NCBI GenBank assembly: GCA_937952445.1
Contig: CALGAA010000136.1
Location: 1-7,132 of the forward strand
Direction of reading: 5' to 3'
Length of the DNA stretch: 7,132 bases
Origin: an uncultured Bacteroidota bacterium
Lineage (GTDB): Bacteria; Bacteroidota; Bacteroidia; Chitinophagales; Saprospiraceae
The notes beneath the pieces are model-generated. The model had not been told where the DNA came from. It worked only from the letters and a program-made list of their open reading frames with translations, and searched no databases. A program made the position numbers and the translations under genes. Of this stretch, positions 6,874-7,132 are shown piece by piece; the stretch's first letter is position 1, and each line of letters begins with the position of its first letter.

Positions 6874-7044
6874 TGGGGGCGTTCTTTATTGTGGCAGTAG
6901 ATATTTACCTGGTCGATCTGGTCCGTTCTCAATAAAGTTTTAAATACATGCTTAATAGAGTCGGGTAATGCACTGGGCGGAGGAAAGCGCAGCGCGGAGC
7001 AAGCGCGATATGCTTAAGTCGGTTGGTACTGCAGCATTTTTGAA
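6874..7044. other. Non-coding stretch between the hairpin array and the right-edge repeats
   Basis: No gene is visible in the last 360 bp after the small gene's stop. This part holds a long-range inverted repeat, CTTTATTG (6884-6891) and CAATAAAG (6930-6937), 38 nt apart and followed by TTTTAAATA. It also holds the GC-rich tandem repeat at 6977-7006. The inverted repeat could close a small structured RNA ending in the T-run, but eight A/T-rich pairs at that distance are weak evidence. No tRNA-like fold was found. Confidence 0.4.
6977..7006 (+). repeat. GC-rich short tandem repeat
   Basis: GCGGAGGAAAGCGC (6977-6990) is followed after AGC by GCGGAGCAAGCGC (6994-7006). The two copies differ by one deletion and one substitution, with a 17-nt period. 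The nonamer AGCGCGGAG within it (6991-6999) also occurs in hairpin 1 of the nearby array (6772-6780), so the two elements may share an origin. Several GCGC tetramers allow alternative stems. Function is unknown. Confidence 0.5.
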
Positions 7045-7076
7045 CCGGGCAGGCCCGGGGACAAATTCCGAATCAG
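7045..7076 (+). repeat. Hairpin-headed intergenic element, copy B
   Basis: CCGGG (7045-7049), loop CAGG and CCCGG (7054-7058) form a hairpin, followed by GG and ACAAATTCCGAATCAG (7061-7076). The hairpin type, spacing and tail match copy A at 79-109 (tail 12 of 15 identical). The 27-mer follows 23 nt later. Read together with copy A, the possible full unit is hairpin, ACAA-TT--GAATCA tail, about 22 nt, then the 27-mer. Confidence 0.5.
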
Positions 7077-7099
7077 CAGAAATGGGCAGACCGCCTGGT

Positions 7100-7126
7100 G
7101 CAGAGCGAGAATGAGAGAAGAGAGCG
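7100..7126 (+). repeat. 27-bp direct repeat, right copy
   Basis: This is an exact second copy of the 27-mer at 29-55, same strand, ending 6 bp before the window edge. Two perfect 27-bp copies about 7 kb apart are far beyond chance. Flanking bases diverge on both sides, so these are not simply overlapping ends of a circular molecule. Confidence 0.85.
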
Positions 7127-7132
7127 ATTAAT

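Noticed and set aside
29..7126. 27-mer repeats as CRISPR repeats
   Set aside because: Only one copy at each edge, about 7 kb apart, with no regularly spaced repeats or spacers and no cas genes.
1..7132. Circular molecule with overlapping ends
   Set aside because: The shared 27-mer has different flanking bases at the two edges, so the ends do not overlap as a single sequence.

Overview
The window (7,132 bp, roughly half GC) looks like accessory-flanked chromosomal DNA from a Bacteroidota bacterium, possibly of the Saprospiria/Lewinella-like group. Three things point there. The YebC protein starts MGRAFEFRKARK, which is the Bacteroidota style. Two promoters fit the Bacteroidota TTTG / TAnnTTTG consensus instead of TTGACA/TATAAT. 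Purine-rich Shine-Dalgarno sites are largely absent. The phylum is well supported; the finer placement is a guess.

Layout from left to right: 1-182 is non-coding and carries a 27-bp repeat (29-55) and a hairpin-headed element (79-109). A yebC-family gene lies on the minus strand (183-890) with its own promoter. After a gene-poor spacer comes a secreted calcineurin-like phosphoesterase on the plus strand (1302-2894). It converges on a tight minus-strand pta-ackA operon (6249 down to 2949, 10 bp between the two genes). A small two-repeat hypothetical protein (6403-6771, plus strand) is divergent from pta. The last 360 bp have no gene but are densely structured: a four-hairpin array joined by an invariant 6-nt linker (6766-6873), a GC-rich short tandem repeat (6977-7006), a second copy of the hairpin-headed element (7045-7076) and a second exact copy of the 27-bp repeat (7100-7126).

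Functionally, Pta and AckA form the acetyl-CoA to acetyl-phosphate to acetate pathway (overflow or fermentative ATP formation, or acetate assimilation in reverse). YebC is a translation or regulatory housekeeping factor. The phosphoesterase is an exported metal-dependent hydrolase of unknown substrate. No defence system, mobile-element transposase, RNA operon or phage gene is visible. The least explained content is the repeat and hairpin DNA at both edges, especially the linker-and-hairpin array that starts inside the stop codon of the small gene. The same 27-mer lying close to both window ends suggests a dispersed repeat family, and possibly that the assembly broke at it.
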